This document shows, in pieces, positions 8,480-16,342 of a stretch of 45,875 nucleotides of DNA (position 1 is the stretch's first letter; each line of letters begins with the position of its first letter). The DNA is from Gemmatimonadota bacterium. GTDB taxonomy: Bacteria; Gemmatimonadota; Gemmatimonadetes; Gemmatimonadales; Gemmatimonadaceae. The position numbers and the translations under genes are program-made. The stretch covers positions 54,550 through 100,424 of the forward strand of contig PMEM01000027.1 in assembly GCA_003155795.1 (NCBI GenBank), read 5' to 3'. The notes under the pieces are model-generated. The model was not told the origin of the DNA. It saw only the letters and a program-made list of their open reading frames with translations, and made no database searches.

Positions 8480-8552
8480 TGGAGCTGAGGGGAATCGAAC
8501 CCCTGACCTCTGCAGTGCGATTGCAGCGCTCTACCAACTGAGCTACAGCCCC
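8480..8552 (-). tRNA. tRNA-Ala (anticodon CGC)
   Basis: A complete 73-nt cloverleaf on the minus strand: acceptor GGGGCTG with CAGCTCC and discriminator A, D-arm GCTC..GAGC, anticodon stem CTGCA/TGCAG around loop ATCGCAC (anticodon CGC, reads GCG) and T-arm AGGGG-TTCGAAT-CCCCT. The G3:U70 wobble pair, the main identity element for alanyl-tRNA synthetase, is present. CCA is not encoded. Confidence 0.96.
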
Positions 8553-8665
8553 GCGACCGTGAATTCTGGTTGCGACAAAGGCGTAGCTACCCGTCGCACA
8601 CGGGCTGGTACTCCCACGAATATAGGCCGGAATGGCCCCAAAGTCAACTTCGATATATTGGGCCC

Positions 8666-9604
8666 ATGGATCTGAGCGTACGTTTTCTAGGAACATCTGC
8701 TTCTCGACCGACCGTTGAGCGCAACGTCACCTCGCTGGCCGTCCGCCGTGGGGGAGAGACCTTTCTCTTCGATTGTGGCGAGGGGACTCAGCGCCAGATG
8801 ATGCGCTACGGCGTTTCGTTCAACGTCGGCGAGATCTTCTTTACGCACATGCATGCGGACCACATACTCGGTGTTACCGGACTCGTGCGTACCATGGCGC
8901 TCCAGGGGCGCACCGACCCGATGACTCTGTTTGGCCCGCCAAAGTCGGAGCGACTTCTGAGGCAGGCCGTAACGCTCGGAAGCGACAAGCAGCACTTTCC
9001 GATCAATTATGTGGAGATGACGCCTGGGGAACCGCTCGTTCGGCAGGGCTACAGCATTGTCCCGTTCTCGGTTGACCATGGCGGGGCCGCCGCATTGGGT
9101 CTGGCAATCATCGAATTACCGCGGTTAGGCCGTTTCAATCCCGACCTGGCTCGTGAGATGGGTATTCCCGAGGGGCCACTCTGGGGGCAGATCCACAAGG
9201 GGCAGGCCGTTACACTGCCGGATGGTCGAGTGGTGCACCCATCTGAGCTTGTCGGCCCCACGCGTTCGGGCCGCAAGCTTGTCTTCACGGGCGATGCCAG
9301 ACCATCGGAAACCACTATCGAGATCGCGGTTGGCGCCGACATTCTCATTCACGAAGCGACCTTCGCTGACGAAGAGGCTCCTCTTGCGATCGAAACCGGT
9401 CATTCCACTGCACGCGAGGCAGCAACTGTCGCCGATCGTGCGCGGGTGAAACGACTGGTGCTTACCCACATTTCCTCCCGGTACTCGCGCGACGTTCAGG
9501 AGCTGGCGGCTGAGGCTCGCGAAGTATTTCCCGGGGCCGTAGTTGCGCGCGACGGCATGGAATTGGTCATACCGTTCGACGATGCCGACACGCTGGAAGG
9601 GTAG
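8666..9604 (+). CDS. rnz: ribonuclease Z
   Basis: 312 aa from ATG 8666, the typical length of short-form RNase Z. The frame is open to 8570, but the family N terminus is MDLSVRFLGTSASRPT, fixing the start. The metallo-beta-lactamase signature HMHADH is at residues 61-66, later ligands are in FSVDHGG and FTGDARPS, and a final HISSRY motif is near the end; EATFADEEAPLAIETGHST is the exosite/Asp-His region. The enzyme removes 3' trailers from tRNA precursors as a cytoplasmic dimer. It starts 114 bases from the divergent tRNA-Ala gene. Since genomic tRNA genes here lack encoded CCA, RNase Z processing would be needed. Confidence 0.95.
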   Translation: MDLSVRFLGTSASRPTVERNVTSLAVRRGGETFLFDCGEGTQRQMMRYGVSFNVGEIFFTHMHADHILGVTGLVRTMALQGRTDPMTLFGPPKSERLLRQAVTLGSDKQHFPINYVEMTPGEPLVRQGYSIVPFSVDHGGAAALGLAIIELPRLGRFNPDLAREMGIPEGPLWGQIHKGQAVTLPDGRVVHPSELVGPTRSGRKLVFTGDARPSETTIEIAVGADILIHEATFADEEAPLAIETGHSTAREAATVADRARVKRLVLTHISSRYSRDVQELAAEAREVFPGAVVARDGMELVIPFDDADTLEG

Positions 9605-9619
9605 CCGAATCGTTGTGGG

Positions 9620-10942
9620 CTAACGGTTCGCTGCGGCGATATCAGCCTGCATCGCCGTGAATAGAGCGACGTTGAACTTGTTCTCATCCTGTTCGGCGCC
9701 AGCTACAAAATCCCCCATGGCTCCTCCGCCAAGTTTTCCAAGGAATCGGAGGATCGCACTCTCGCGGACAGTTGTGTTGCCGCGGCGGCTCATGATTGTC
9801 TGTGAGCCGGGTTGGTCGCGTACGGTGAATCGAAACTGAGTGCCGGATCCTTCAAAGGGTCGGCGCAGTGGAGACTTGATCAGATAGCCGACCACGGGTG
9901 GAAGAACCCAGCCCGGCTCGTGTGTGAAGCTGATTGCCCAGCCGCGTTCGTGCGGAGAGTGAAGATTGACCCACTCGCCCGTGAGATGGTCAACGCCGAT
10001 GGTGAAGAGCTTGATCTTGGCGGTGAAGTCCAGCTTGACCACGAGTGTGTCAGGGATCGGTCGCGGTGGTCCTTCGAGCGGCATGAAGCGGCCGTCGCGT
10101 GAACGCATGTTGAGCGTGATGAAGCCGTCGCGTGAACTGACATCGAGCCATCTGACGTTACGCGAATCGACGAGTGAAAATTTCAGCTTCACCTTGTCGA
10201 CGTATTTCGTCATGAACGCCGCGTAGGCAGGGTAATCGTTGCGGATTCCGTCCGGAGTGATGTGGATGACGGCATAGAGCCTGTTGGTACCATCTGCGTC
10301 GGGTGTGGACCTCAGCGAATCCAGCGAGTACAGCTTGCCGAGTGCGGCGGTAGTGCGTGGGAAAGTGGTGCGGTACCCAGCGCGGAGTGTCGCTTCGTTG
10401 CGTCCTTCTGATGCTGCAATCCAGCGATTAATGACGTTTGCGAAGTCGTTGGCGGTAATCGTTCCGGCGGCAAAGTCGACGCCGGTAAACCAGCTGTAGT
10501 CATCGTCGCTGAGTTTACGCAGCCGCATGATATGGCGACCTTCACCGAGTTCCGAAACAGGGTCATCGGTGACGGCGTTTGCGAAGGTGTAGCGTCCGTT
10601 GGCAAATTTGGCGTCGCCAAAAAGTGTGCGATAGTTGTCCGGGCCGTAAACAGTCCAGATGGACGTGTCGGAGTACACTTCCGATGGGGTGAGTGCGTAA
10701 CGCAACAATTGCTGGCGTGCGCGTTCGTAGCGAGGCGCACGGTAAACGTTGGTGAACCGTTTGACGAAGGCGCCGAATAATCCGTCTGCGTTGGCCCGTG
10801 CTTGAGCGGGTGTCGAGCCGAATGCAGCAGGCGCATCGCCACAGCCGGTAAGGGGCAACGCAAATATTGCGGCAGTAACAATCGCGATGCACAGGCGCGA
10901 TAATCGGCCTACAGAAGTACGTGACGCGGTGGTGTTGATCAA
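9620..10942 (-). CDS. hypothetical lipoprotein, 440 aa
   Basis: Not recognised. It has a lipoprotein signal (LCIAIVTAAIFALPLTGC, Cys about 34) and a ~400-residue mature region with mixed helix and strand. Notable segments are the helical AQARANADGLFGAFVKRFTN and, near the end, VRESAILRFLGKLGGGAMGDFVAGAEQDENK. No catalytic motif. It is convergent with rnz (15 bases between stops). Probably a periplasmic or outer-membrane-attached protein of this phylum. Confidence 0.75.
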   Translation of the reverse strand: MINTTASRTSVGRLSRLCIAIVTAAIFALPLTGCGDAPAAFGSTPAQARANADGLFGAFVKRFTNVYRAPRYERARQQLLRYALTPSEVYSDTSIWTVYGPDNYRTLFGDAKFANGRYTFANAVTDDPVSELGEGRHIMRLRKLSDDDYSWFTGVDFAAGTITANDFANVINRWIAASEGRNEATLRAGYRTTFPRTTAALGKLYSLDSLRSTPDADGTNRLYAVIHITPDGIRNDYPAYAAFMTKYVDKVKLKFSLVDSRNVRWLDVSSRDGFITLNMRSRDGRFMPLEGPPRPIPDTLVVKLDFTAKIKLFTIGVDHLTGEWVNLHSPHERGWAISFTHEPGWVLPPVVGYLIKSPLRRPFEGSGTQFRFTVRDQPGSQTIMSRRGNTTVRESAILRFLGKLGGGAMGDFVAGAEQDENKFNVALFTAMQADIAAANR

Positions 10943-11098
10943 TGTGTATTCATGATGGTGTGTACAGGATCATACGAAAGCTACTGACGAGTCAGCGCAA
11001 TACCAAAAGTATGTACGGATTATACCCTGCCCTTGGGGCGTAGCCCGGCATGACGCTTGCGTTATTCATGAGTATCACAAATAGAGAGGAGAAATAAA

Positions 11099-11344
11099 AT
11101 GGGAGATCTAAATAAGAAGGGCACCGAGAATCAGGTCAAAGGCATGGCAAAAGAAATGACCGGTAAGGTGAAAGGTAATGTTGGCGACGCACTCGATAAC
11201 TCACGCATGCATGCTGAGGGCCGTGGTGAGGAGTTGAAGGGAAAGATCCAGAAAACGGCAGGCAAGGCAGAACGCGCGGTGGATCCGGACAATCATCGCG
11301 ATGCCGCCAAATCGGGTGATATGGATGCGTCGCGTCGCAGCTGA
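11099..11344 (+). CDS. CsbD-like stress response protein
   Basis: 81 aa, highly charged and rich in Lys, Gly and Glu, with the CsbD pattern NQVKGMAKEMTGKVKGNVGD and EELKGKIQKTAGKAE, an imperfect repeat. CsbD family proteins are small, induced by general stress; their biochemical role is unknown. An excellent ribosome binding site (AGAGGAG, about 11084-11090) precedes the ATG. It is a monocistronic unit: 156 gene-free bases upstream and a strong hairpin terminator downstream. Confidence 0.88.
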   Translation: MGDLNKKGTENQVKGMAKEMTGKVKGNVGDALDNSRMHAEGRGEELKGKIQKTAGKAERAVDPDNHRDAAKSGDMDASRRS

Positions 11345-11375
11345 AGCTGAGTAATCAAGCGACACCAGCTTGAAG

Positions 11376-11418
11376 TGCAGAACGGGGCGTGGATGAAAAA
11401 TCCACGCCCCGTTCTGCA
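11376..11418. terminator. bidirectional hairpin terminator
   Basis: A perfect 19-bp stem (arms 11376-11394 and 11400-11418) with loop GAAAA, followed by a short T run. It lies between the csbD-like gene and the convergent M28 peptidase gene and can serve both. Confidence 0.9.
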
Positions 11419-11438
11419 TTTCGATGTCGCTAGCGATG

Positions 11439-13166
11439 TTACTGCTTGCAGGAGCCGTGCGGATCCATATGCGGTCCGTCAACGACCGGGCGATGATCCA
11501 TGTTCGCAACATGCACGGCGAGATCTTCGATGAAGTTGTCGACACGCGCCATGTGGTCGTAGTCGATGTACTGTGGCTCGTCCGTGACCTGATGGTAATC
11601 GGAGTGGAGTCCAGTGGTGAAGAAGATGATCGGAATGTTGTAGCGGGCGTATTCGTAGTGCTCGCTACGGCAGTAGATGTTGTCCGGATGACCGTTCGCG
11701 TCCATTGCATAGTCGAATGTGAGGTCGTGCTTGTCCTGCTTGTTCACTGTCTCGGCGAGATTGCCGAGTTCTGTCGACAGGCGGTGTGAGCCAACCAGCT
11801 GGAGGTAGTTGGGGCTGCCCCGCAGAACTGTACCGTCGATCGCGTGTCCCGTGATGTCGTACGCGTCTCCGCGGCCGACCATATCCATGTTGAGCTGTGC
11901 GACAATCGAGTCACGTGGGACGGTTGGGTGATCGGTGAAATACGTTGAGCCGAGCAGTCCCTTTTCTTCGCCGACGTGCCAGACGAATATGATCGAGCGC
12001 CTTGGCTTGACCTTGAGCGAAGCGATCTTCTGTGCGATCTCGAGAACGCTTACGGAGCCAGAGCCGTCGTCGTCCGCGCCGTTGTTGATTGAATCAGGAC
12101 GTTGCGTCCCGGGATGCGCTGCGCGGTAGTCAGCGAGCACCTTATTCACTTCTGCCTGTTGAGCCGACGTCGCGCGCAGGCCACCGTCTTCGGCGCCGCC
12201 CGGGCGCACGATATGGTTGAAGAACCTCAATGAATCGTGATCAACCGGTCGCGGATTGACACCGATGTGATCGTTGTGTCCGCCCATCGCGACGTACTCA
12301 CTGCTCAATTTGGGATCGCTACCGCGCACGATTCCGACAACGTTGCGTGCGGGATAAGGTGTAGGCTCGATTGAAAGCTTGAGGCTGAAGTTGGCTACGT
12401 CGGGAGACACCATGCCCGCAGTGAGCTCAGTCGCCCCTTGTGACAGTTCGGTAATGGCTGCTGCTGAAAGCAGGATCGTAGGTGGAGCAGTCGGACCGGT
12501 TTCTGCGGATGGATCGTCCACAAACGTCTGAGGTCGTGTAAAGAACGGCATGTACTGATCGAGTCCCGCAATGCCAATCGCGACCGCGCCTTCACCAGCG
12601 CCTCCAACAGAGCGAAATGCGCGAGGATTCGCGCCCGGCGCCAGGGAGAAGACGACGATCTTGCCAGCAGCCGCACCGCGCGCGATCATCTGGGTCGAGT
12701 CGCCGAGTACCCCACCATACATGAGTTGAACCCCGATGGCATCTACCGGCTTGGTGCCAATCGCGACCCAGTCGGTTCCGTACTTGAGAGACGTGCCGCC
12801 GACTGTGAAGGACGAAGTCGGATCGATAGTGCGAATCTTGAGCGGAATCGTCTGGAAGTAGGTCCCATTATCACCGGCCGGGATGAGACCAATTTTTTTA
12901 GCCTCGGCGGCGATGTAATCCGTTCCTTTGAAGTTGCCGATTGTACCGGCTTCGCGACCCTGCATGGAATCGTCGGCGAAGATGTACAGTCGGGTCATCA
13001 GGTCTTGGGCTGTAATGGCGGCAGTGGTGGGTTGCGCGGTGTGCTTGAGTGGAAGCGTCGTTGGCGGGAGCGGGACGATGGTCGCGGGCGTACTGGCCGC
13101 GGGCGCCTGGGCTCCGAGGAGAACGGGTGCCAGCGCGGAGACCGCGATGATGGCGAGGCGTTTCAT
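11439..13166 (-). CDS. M28 family zinc metallopeptidase, secreted
   Basis: 575 aa from ATG 13166; the frame continues upstream to 13229 but MKRLAIIAVSALAPVLLGAQA is a clear signal peptide start. A PA-type insertion (about 130-280) precedes the M28 catalytic core: GGHNDHIG (first His ligand), NNGADDDGSGSVSVLE (bridging Asp), VGEEKGLLGS (catalytic Glu plus Glu ligand), LNMDMVGRGD (Asp ligand) and GLHSDYHQVTDEP (last His). The family has aminopeptidases and carboxypeptidases; substrate class cannot be called. It is an exported enzyme of peptide catabolism, like the S9, M14 and M15 enzymes further on. The transposon at 13296 is inserted 130 bases upstream of the start. Confidence 0.92.
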   Translation of the reverse strand: MKRLAIIAVSALAPVLLGAQAPAASTPATIVPLPPTTLPLKHTAQPTTAAITAQDLMTRLYIFADDSMQGREAGTIGNFKGTDYIAAEAKKIGLIPAGDNGTYFQTIPLKIRTIDPTSSFTVGGTSLKYGTDWVAIGTKPVDAIGVQLMYGGVLGDSTQMIARGAAAGKIVVFSLAPGANPRAFRSVGGAGEGAVAIGIAGLDQYMPFFTRPQTFVDDPSAETGPTAPPTILLSAAAITELSQGATELTAGMVSPDVANFSLKLSIEPTPYPARNVVGIVRGSDPKLSSEYVAMGGHNDHIGVNPRPVDHDSLRFFNHIVRPGGAEDGGLRATSAQQAEVNKVLADYRAAHPGTQRPDSINNGADDDGSGSVSVLEIAQKIASLKVKPRRSIIFVWHVGEEKGLLGSTYFTDHPTVPRDSIVAQLNMDMVGRGDAYDITGHAIDGTVLRGSPNYLQLVGSHRLSTELGNLAETVNKQDKHDLTFDYAMDANGHPDNIYCRSEHYEYARYNIPIIFFTTGLHSDYHQVTDEPQYIDYDHMARVDNFIEDLAVHVANMDHRPVVDGPHMDPHGSCKQ

Positions 13167-13285
13167 GACTGGGGGCTTTGGGGTAATCGGTTGGGCATCA
13201 CGCGGCTGGATTTGGGCCGCTCCTGACATGGGGGAAGATACAGCGATGCGCGGGCAGGCCGGGAGGGTTGAGTAGCCGCGTGGGA

Positions 13286-13295
13286 CCGCCTGTCG
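13286..13295. repeat. target site duplication, left copy
   Basis: CCGCCTGTCG, identical to 16268-16277, directly outside the left inverted repeat of the IS1-family element. The identity extends 6 more bases into the element (GGGTTG), which happen also to follow the right copy. Confidence 0.75.
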
Positions 13296-13359
13296 GGGTT
13301 GGGTCAGTTTGATTGGCGAGTCCGTTTGGCATCAATCGCTGAACTATTAACTTGCGGGT

Positions 13360-13566
13360 ATGAAGAATCCGAAACGTCCCCGCGATACCGCTGAGATGGC
13401 GAAGCAGATAGTCGATATTGCGACCCATCAGGTTCCGAACGTGCGGCCGGTATCCAATGACGGGGCGGTCAAACGGGGCAAGGCGCGGGCTGAGGCCTTG
13501 TCGCCTAGGAAACGAAAGGCGATCGCGAAGAAGGCGGCCGCTGCCAGATGGCCAAAGAAGCGCTGA
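13360..13566 (+). CDS. small basic protein with Lys/Ala-rich C-terminal motif (passenger)
   Basis: 68 aa, very basic. The tail LSPRKRKAIAKKAAAARW is a common short motif seen in many small bacterial and plasmid or phage proteins and is likely nucleic-acid binding; the exact role is unknown. The front (MAKQIVDIATHQ) is helical. It overlaps the next gene if that one starts at 13548. It lies inside the IS1-family element, next to its left inverted repeat. Confidence 0.6.
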   Translation: MKNPKRPRDTAEMAKQIVDIATHQVPNVRPVSNDGAVKRGKARAEALSPRKRKAIAKKAAAARWPKKR

Positions 13567-13910
13567 CCATTCAAAACGACATGACAGACCACAAAATGCC
13601 GAAGCGCCCACCACGACGGATCACGCCGCCCTACGAAGGCAAGGATGTAAAGGGGGTTGACGCCGGCATTGCTCACGAAGTGCGCGTGCTATTCGATCAG
13701 GGGATCGAAACAACCGAGTCATGCGAGGGAGGAGAGGGACATCCGTTCCCCGAGCCCACCGTTTCGTTCTGCGGTGGGCACGGGGAAGGATTTCGCGCGC
13801 TCGCCATCGCGCTACAACACGGGTTGAAGGTCAGCGAATTGCGTCGGGTCTGGACTATTGTAGATGGCGAGCCGACCGGTCCCGAGTGGGACATGACCTT
13901 CTATCGTTAG
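13548..13910 (+). CDS. hypothetical passenger protein with CEGGEGHPFPEPTV motif
   Basis: 120 aa; starts at 13548 (overlapping the previous gene by 19 bases), 13581 or 13596 are all possible and none has a clear ribosome binding site. The core ESCEGGEGHPFPEPTVSFCGG, then FRALAIALQHGLKVSELRRVW and EPTGPEWDMTF, is a pattern I recall from conserved, mobile-element-associated hypothetical proteins, without known function. The Cys/His/Gly cluster could bind metal. Cys-Glu-Gly-Gly and the two-strand ending suggest a compact alpha/beta fold. Confidence 0.6.
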   Translation: MAKEALTIQNDMTDHKMPKRPPRRITPPYEGKDVKGVDAGIAHEVRVLFDQGIETTESCEGGEGHPFPEPTVSFCGGHGEGFRALAIALQHGLKVSELRRVWTIVDGEPTGPEWDMTFYR

Positions 13911-14385
13911 CTACTTGCCTTCGCTGTTCAGCTTCGTACAGTCGGTGCAATGTGGCTTGTTTCCCGTACCCGGCACACGGTTATGTGCGGGGATTTCGCT
14001 ACCCGGCCCACAACGCGTATTGTCGTGGTAACGGTTTTCCTTTAGGGAGTGCCACGGGTTTGTCTTTGGCATAATTCGGTTCCTGTTCAGTTGCGCATTT
14101 CTAGCACAACTGTGATGTTATCAGGGTTCGCGCTGACGAATTCAGCGTGAAGTGGCGGGAGGGAGCGTTGGCGCTCAACCTCCCGCGATTCAGTCCGATG
14201 TTCAGGTTAGCCTAATTTCATCTACTACCTCACTGGCGCTATTGCGCCTGCTGGGGGTTGGCCGGCGGTTCGGATGATTCTCTCCCCAGAGGGTCCGAGC
14301 CGCCGGTTTTGCTTGGCGTATAAGAGTGGTACGAAAATCCCGATTGGTGACGCCTTGCCCCGGCCAAGAGAGTGGCTGCGGCCGT
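13911..14385. other. gene-free interior of the transposon with a long hairpin
   Basis: No convincing gene in 475 bases. A strong dyad at 14155-14186 pairs GCGGGAGG with CCTCCCGC and, inside, GAGCG with CGCTC. It lies at the end of the minus-strand passenger gene and may terminate it or be a structural RNA or DNA signal of the element. Confidence 0.5.
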
Positions 14386-15045
14386 TCACCTATTTGCCTC
14401 TTTGCGCGCGGCCCATTCCGCGCCGATTTCCTGAAGCGACTTTCCCGCCTTTCTTCTCGCACTAAGGAATTCGCGATAACTCTCCCCCGGCTTCAGCGCT
14501 GGAGGGGTCGGCTTTTTTGCCCTGAAAACCGTTAATGCCTTCGAAGGTGGCGCCACCTTTTTCTTTTTGGCCTTCTTTTTGGGATTGATGGGCTCCGACT
14601 GCTTCGGCTTACTTGGGTACCACTCGGCCAGACCCCATCCGGATGGGGTGTTGACGACCAAATTGCGGGCCTTCATCCGCTTTAACTCTGTGTTGACATT
14701 GGCGTAGAAGTTCTTCGCGTTCGTCAGCACGCCACCAGACTTGAGGCCGTTGACTATCGCCATTGGGTTCTGGGGCTGCTTCATAATTCCCAGATACTTT
14801 GTGATAGCATCGGCAATAGAGAGCCGGAAGAACTCATCACTGCGCACGCGCCCCGTGACCGTAGAGTCACGCCCAACGGACATTGGTGATGGGGCGCCGT
14901 TTTCAGTGTCCGCTTGGCCTAGCCCGAGCCGCCGCCGAACGTCCGCAATGACGATGTCCAGCTGAGCGCGTTCAGCCTCAAGCTGAGCCAGATATGGTGC
15001 AAGGTCGAATTGGTCGGCCACTGGAATTGCCTCGATGTGAGGCAC
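14386..15045 (-). CDS. predicted DNA-binding passenger protein (coiled coil, winged helix, basic linker, HMG-like tail)
   Basis: 219 aa, GTG start at 15045. Order of parts: coiled coil (about 14-42, LAQLEAERAQLDIVIADVRRRLG); a winged-helix-like domain (about 66-130, SIADAITKYLGIMKQPQNPMAIVNGLKSGGVL then FYANVNTELKRM and VVNTPSGWGLAEWYP) that resembles HARE-HTH or restriction-associated HTH domains; a lysine-rich linker (KKKAKKKK, about 155); and a C-terminal segment SYREFLSARRKAGKSLQEIGAEWAARK that looks like the end of an HMG-box or similar helical DNA-binding unit. All assignments are by eye. It is oriented opposite to the transposase, and its start codon lies inside a 22-bp inverted repeat, which suggests self-regulation. 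Confidence 0.6.
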   Translation of the reverse strand: MPHIEAIPVADQFDLAPYLAQLEAERAQLDIVIADVRRRLGLGQADTENGAPSPMSVGRDSTVTGRVRSDEFFRLSIADAITKYLGIMKQPQNPMAIVNGLKSGGVLTNAKNFYANVNTELKRMKARNLVVNTPSGWGLAEWYPSKPKQSEPINPKKKAKKKKVAPPSKALTVFRAKKPTPPALKPGESYREFLSARRKAGKSLQEIGAEWAARKEANR

Positions 15046-15063
15046 GCGCTATATTGCGCGTGC
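15042..15063. promoter_or_regulatory. inverted repeat overlapping the start of the 219-aa gene
   Basis: GCACGCGC (15042-15049) and GCGCGTGC (15056-15063) are perfect inverted repeats around TATATT. The site covers the GTG start codon on the minus strand, so it is a candidate operator or translation-blocking hairpin. Confidence 0.5.
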
Positions 15064-15300
15064 GGGGTCTGAGGAGGGCGAAAGACTCAACCCTCCCCAG
15101 GAACAACCGCCGGCGATTTTCGCCGGCTATGGACGTTTCATAAAGGCCACCCCCGTATCGGCGTCGCTCCGGGACCTCTAGACAAGGACCATCCCCGAAG
15201 TTCTCGCCTGCATAACACAGTCGATATACTATCGACCGAACGACTGCACCGCAAGGTGCAGTCGTTGTTGCTGTCCGCTCTACAGCGCGGCGAATTCACG
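15064..15300. other. hairpin-rich intergenic stretch in the transposon
   Basis: No gene. Three further dyads: GGAGGG/CCCTCC (15073-15078 and 15091-15096), GCCGGCGA/TCGCCGGC with a TTT loop (15109-15127), and a perfect 12-bp stem with loop GCAA (arms 15239-15250 and 15255-15266). The last one is the strongest and could be a terminator or attenuator ahead of the transposase. Confidence 0.55.
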
Positions 15301-15303
15301 ACT

Positions 15304-15366
15304 GCCCTATAAGGCGCCCTATAAAATTGACCCGACCTGTAGGGCAACTGCCCTATAATGCCCTAT
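15304..15366. repeat. GCCCTAT repeats upstream of the transposase
   Basis: The heptamer GCCCTAT occurs at 15304-15310, 15316-15322, 15350-15356 and 15360-15366, three of them as GCCCTATAA, and a near-exact inverted copy (GTAGGGC) is at 15339-15345. This array directly precedes the transposase promoter region and looks like a set of binding sites for a repressor or the transposase itself. Confidence 0.65.
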
Positions 15367-15394
15367 TGACATAGCAGCACAAAAGAAGCATAGT
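15366..15394 (+). promoter_or_regulatory. candidate transposase promoter
   Basis: A consensus -35 TTGACA (15366-15371), a 17-bp spacer and CATAGT (15389-15394) as -10. Transcription would begin near 15401, almost exactly at the ATG at 15402, so a leaderless transposase mRNA is possible. The last GCCCTAT repeat abuts the -35 box. Confidence 0.45.
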
Positions 15395-16259
15395 GTTCAA
15401 TATGAATAAACTCTCAACTTCTCGTCGTGCTGCAATTCTTCGCGCTCTTATTGAGGGTTGTTCCGTACGCGCAACCTGCCGCATGACAGGCGCCGCTAAG
15501 GGGACGGTTTTGAAGTTACTCGCCGAGGTTGGCGAAGCATGTGCCGATTATCAAAACAGGCATCTTGTTCAACTTCCCTGCAAGACGCTTCAGTGCGACG
15601 AAATCTGGAGCTTTGTTGGCGCAAAGGAACGCAATGTACCGGTTGCTGAGCGCGGGAACGGGAGGGGTGACGCTTGGACATGGACAGCCATCTGCTCGGA
15701 CACGAAGCTTATACCATGCTGGCACATTGGCCGCCGCGACGCCGATGCTGCCGCAACATTTATGGAGGATCTGGCATCGCGTCTCGCGAACCGCGTTCAA
15801 CTCACCGCGGACGGACTCAACGCCTATCTAGGGGCAGTCGAGGGTGCGTTCGGGTGGAATGGCGTGGACTACGCGATGCTGGTTAAACTCTACGGCCAAG
15901 GCCCGGAGGGCCAGCGCCGCTATAGCCCGCCGGAGATCGTCGGCACCGAGAAGAACTGGGTCATGGGGAAGCCGGACGCGGATTTGATTTCAACTTCCGA
16001 CGTCGAATCCCACAACCTCACGATGCGCATGCGGAACCGGAGAATGACGCGGCTGACGAACGGTTATAGCAAGAAGCTGGAAAACCACATGCACGCGCTC
16101 AGCCTTTATTTCATGGCGTATAACTTCGTGCACGTCCACAATACGCTGACGAAGGCCCGGAAGGGGGTCCACACGACGCCCGCGATGGCCGCCGGGGTTA
16201 CCGATCACGTATGGAAGGTCGAGGAGATCGTCAGCCTCCTCGATTCAAGTTCAAACTGA
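15393..16259 (+). CDS. IS1 family transposase
   Basis: 288 aa from GTG 15393 (285 aa if the ATG at 15402 is used, as the promoter suggests). An N-terminal helix-turn-helix (SRRAAILRALIEGCSVRATCRMTGAAKGTVLKLL) is followed by the IS1-type DDE catalytic core: Asp in LQCDEIWSFVG, Asp in LTADGLNAY, and Glu in TNGYSKKLENHMHALS, preceded by the ESHNLTMRMRNRRMTRLT segment typical of IS1 and related elements. It is one uninterrupted frame, so it does not need the -1 frameshift of classical IS1 InsAB. The stop is 8 bases before the right end of the element, which overlaps the inverted repeat. It looks intact. Confidence 0.88.
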   Translation: MFNMNKLSTSRRAAILRALIEGCSVRATCRMTGAAKGTVLKLLAEVGEACADYQNRHLVQLPCKTLQCDEIWSFVGAKERNVPVAERGNGRGDAWTWTAICSDTKLIPCWHIGRRDADAAATFMEDLASRLANRVQLTADGLNAYLGAVEGAFGWNGVDYAMLVKLYGQGPEGQRRYSPPEIVGTEKNWVMGKPDADLISTSDVESHNLTMRMRNRRMTRLTNGYSKKLENHMHALSLYFMAYNFVHVHNTLTKARKGVHTTPAMAAGVTDHVWKVEEIVSLLDSSSN

Positions 16260-16267
16260 CCCAACGC

Positions 16268-16277
16268 CCGCCTGTCG
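16268..16277. repeat. target site duplication, right copy
   Basis: CCGCCTGTCG directly outside the right inverted repeat, identical to 13286-13295. Confidence 0.75.
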
Positions 16278-16342
16278 GGGTTGTTGGCCCTTGGGGGGCC
16301 TAGTAAGTTTGGTGGATCTACCGGCGAGAACCGTCGGTCCGA

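Larger units (their letters stand above)
13296..16267 (+). mobile_element. IS1-family transposon with passenger genes (2.97 kb)
   Basis: The boundaries are seen directly: left end GGGTTGGGTCAGTTTGA (13296-13312) and right end, read on the minus strand, GCGTTGGGTCAGTTTGA (16267-16251), 16 of 17 identical, flanked by the 10-bp repeat CCGCCTGTCG. IS1 elements commonly make 8-10 bp duplications, up to about 14, so this fits. Inside are an IS1-type transposase at the right end and three other genes (13360-13566, 13548-13910, 14386-15045), which is unusual for a family whose members mostly carry transposase only. No inverted-repeat copy is seen between 14200 and 15393, so a smaller element around the transposase alone is not supported. 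It is inserted between the M28 gene and tRNA-Gln. Confidence 0.75.

Noticed and set aside
8445..8696. Minus-strand open frame containing GAVAQLVERCNRTAEVRGSIPLSSTC
   Set aside because: It is the translation of the tRNA-Ala gene, a well-known false protein.
15042..15266. CRISPR-like or iteron origin because of repeated palindromes
   Set aside because: The palindromes differ in sequence and spacing; no regular repeat-spacer order and no replication gene nearby.
15323..15340. AAATTGACCCGACC as left end of a minimal IS around the transposase
   Set aside because: It is in the same orientation as the right end and matches poorly; a left end must be inverted. The 13296 repeat matches 16 of 17.
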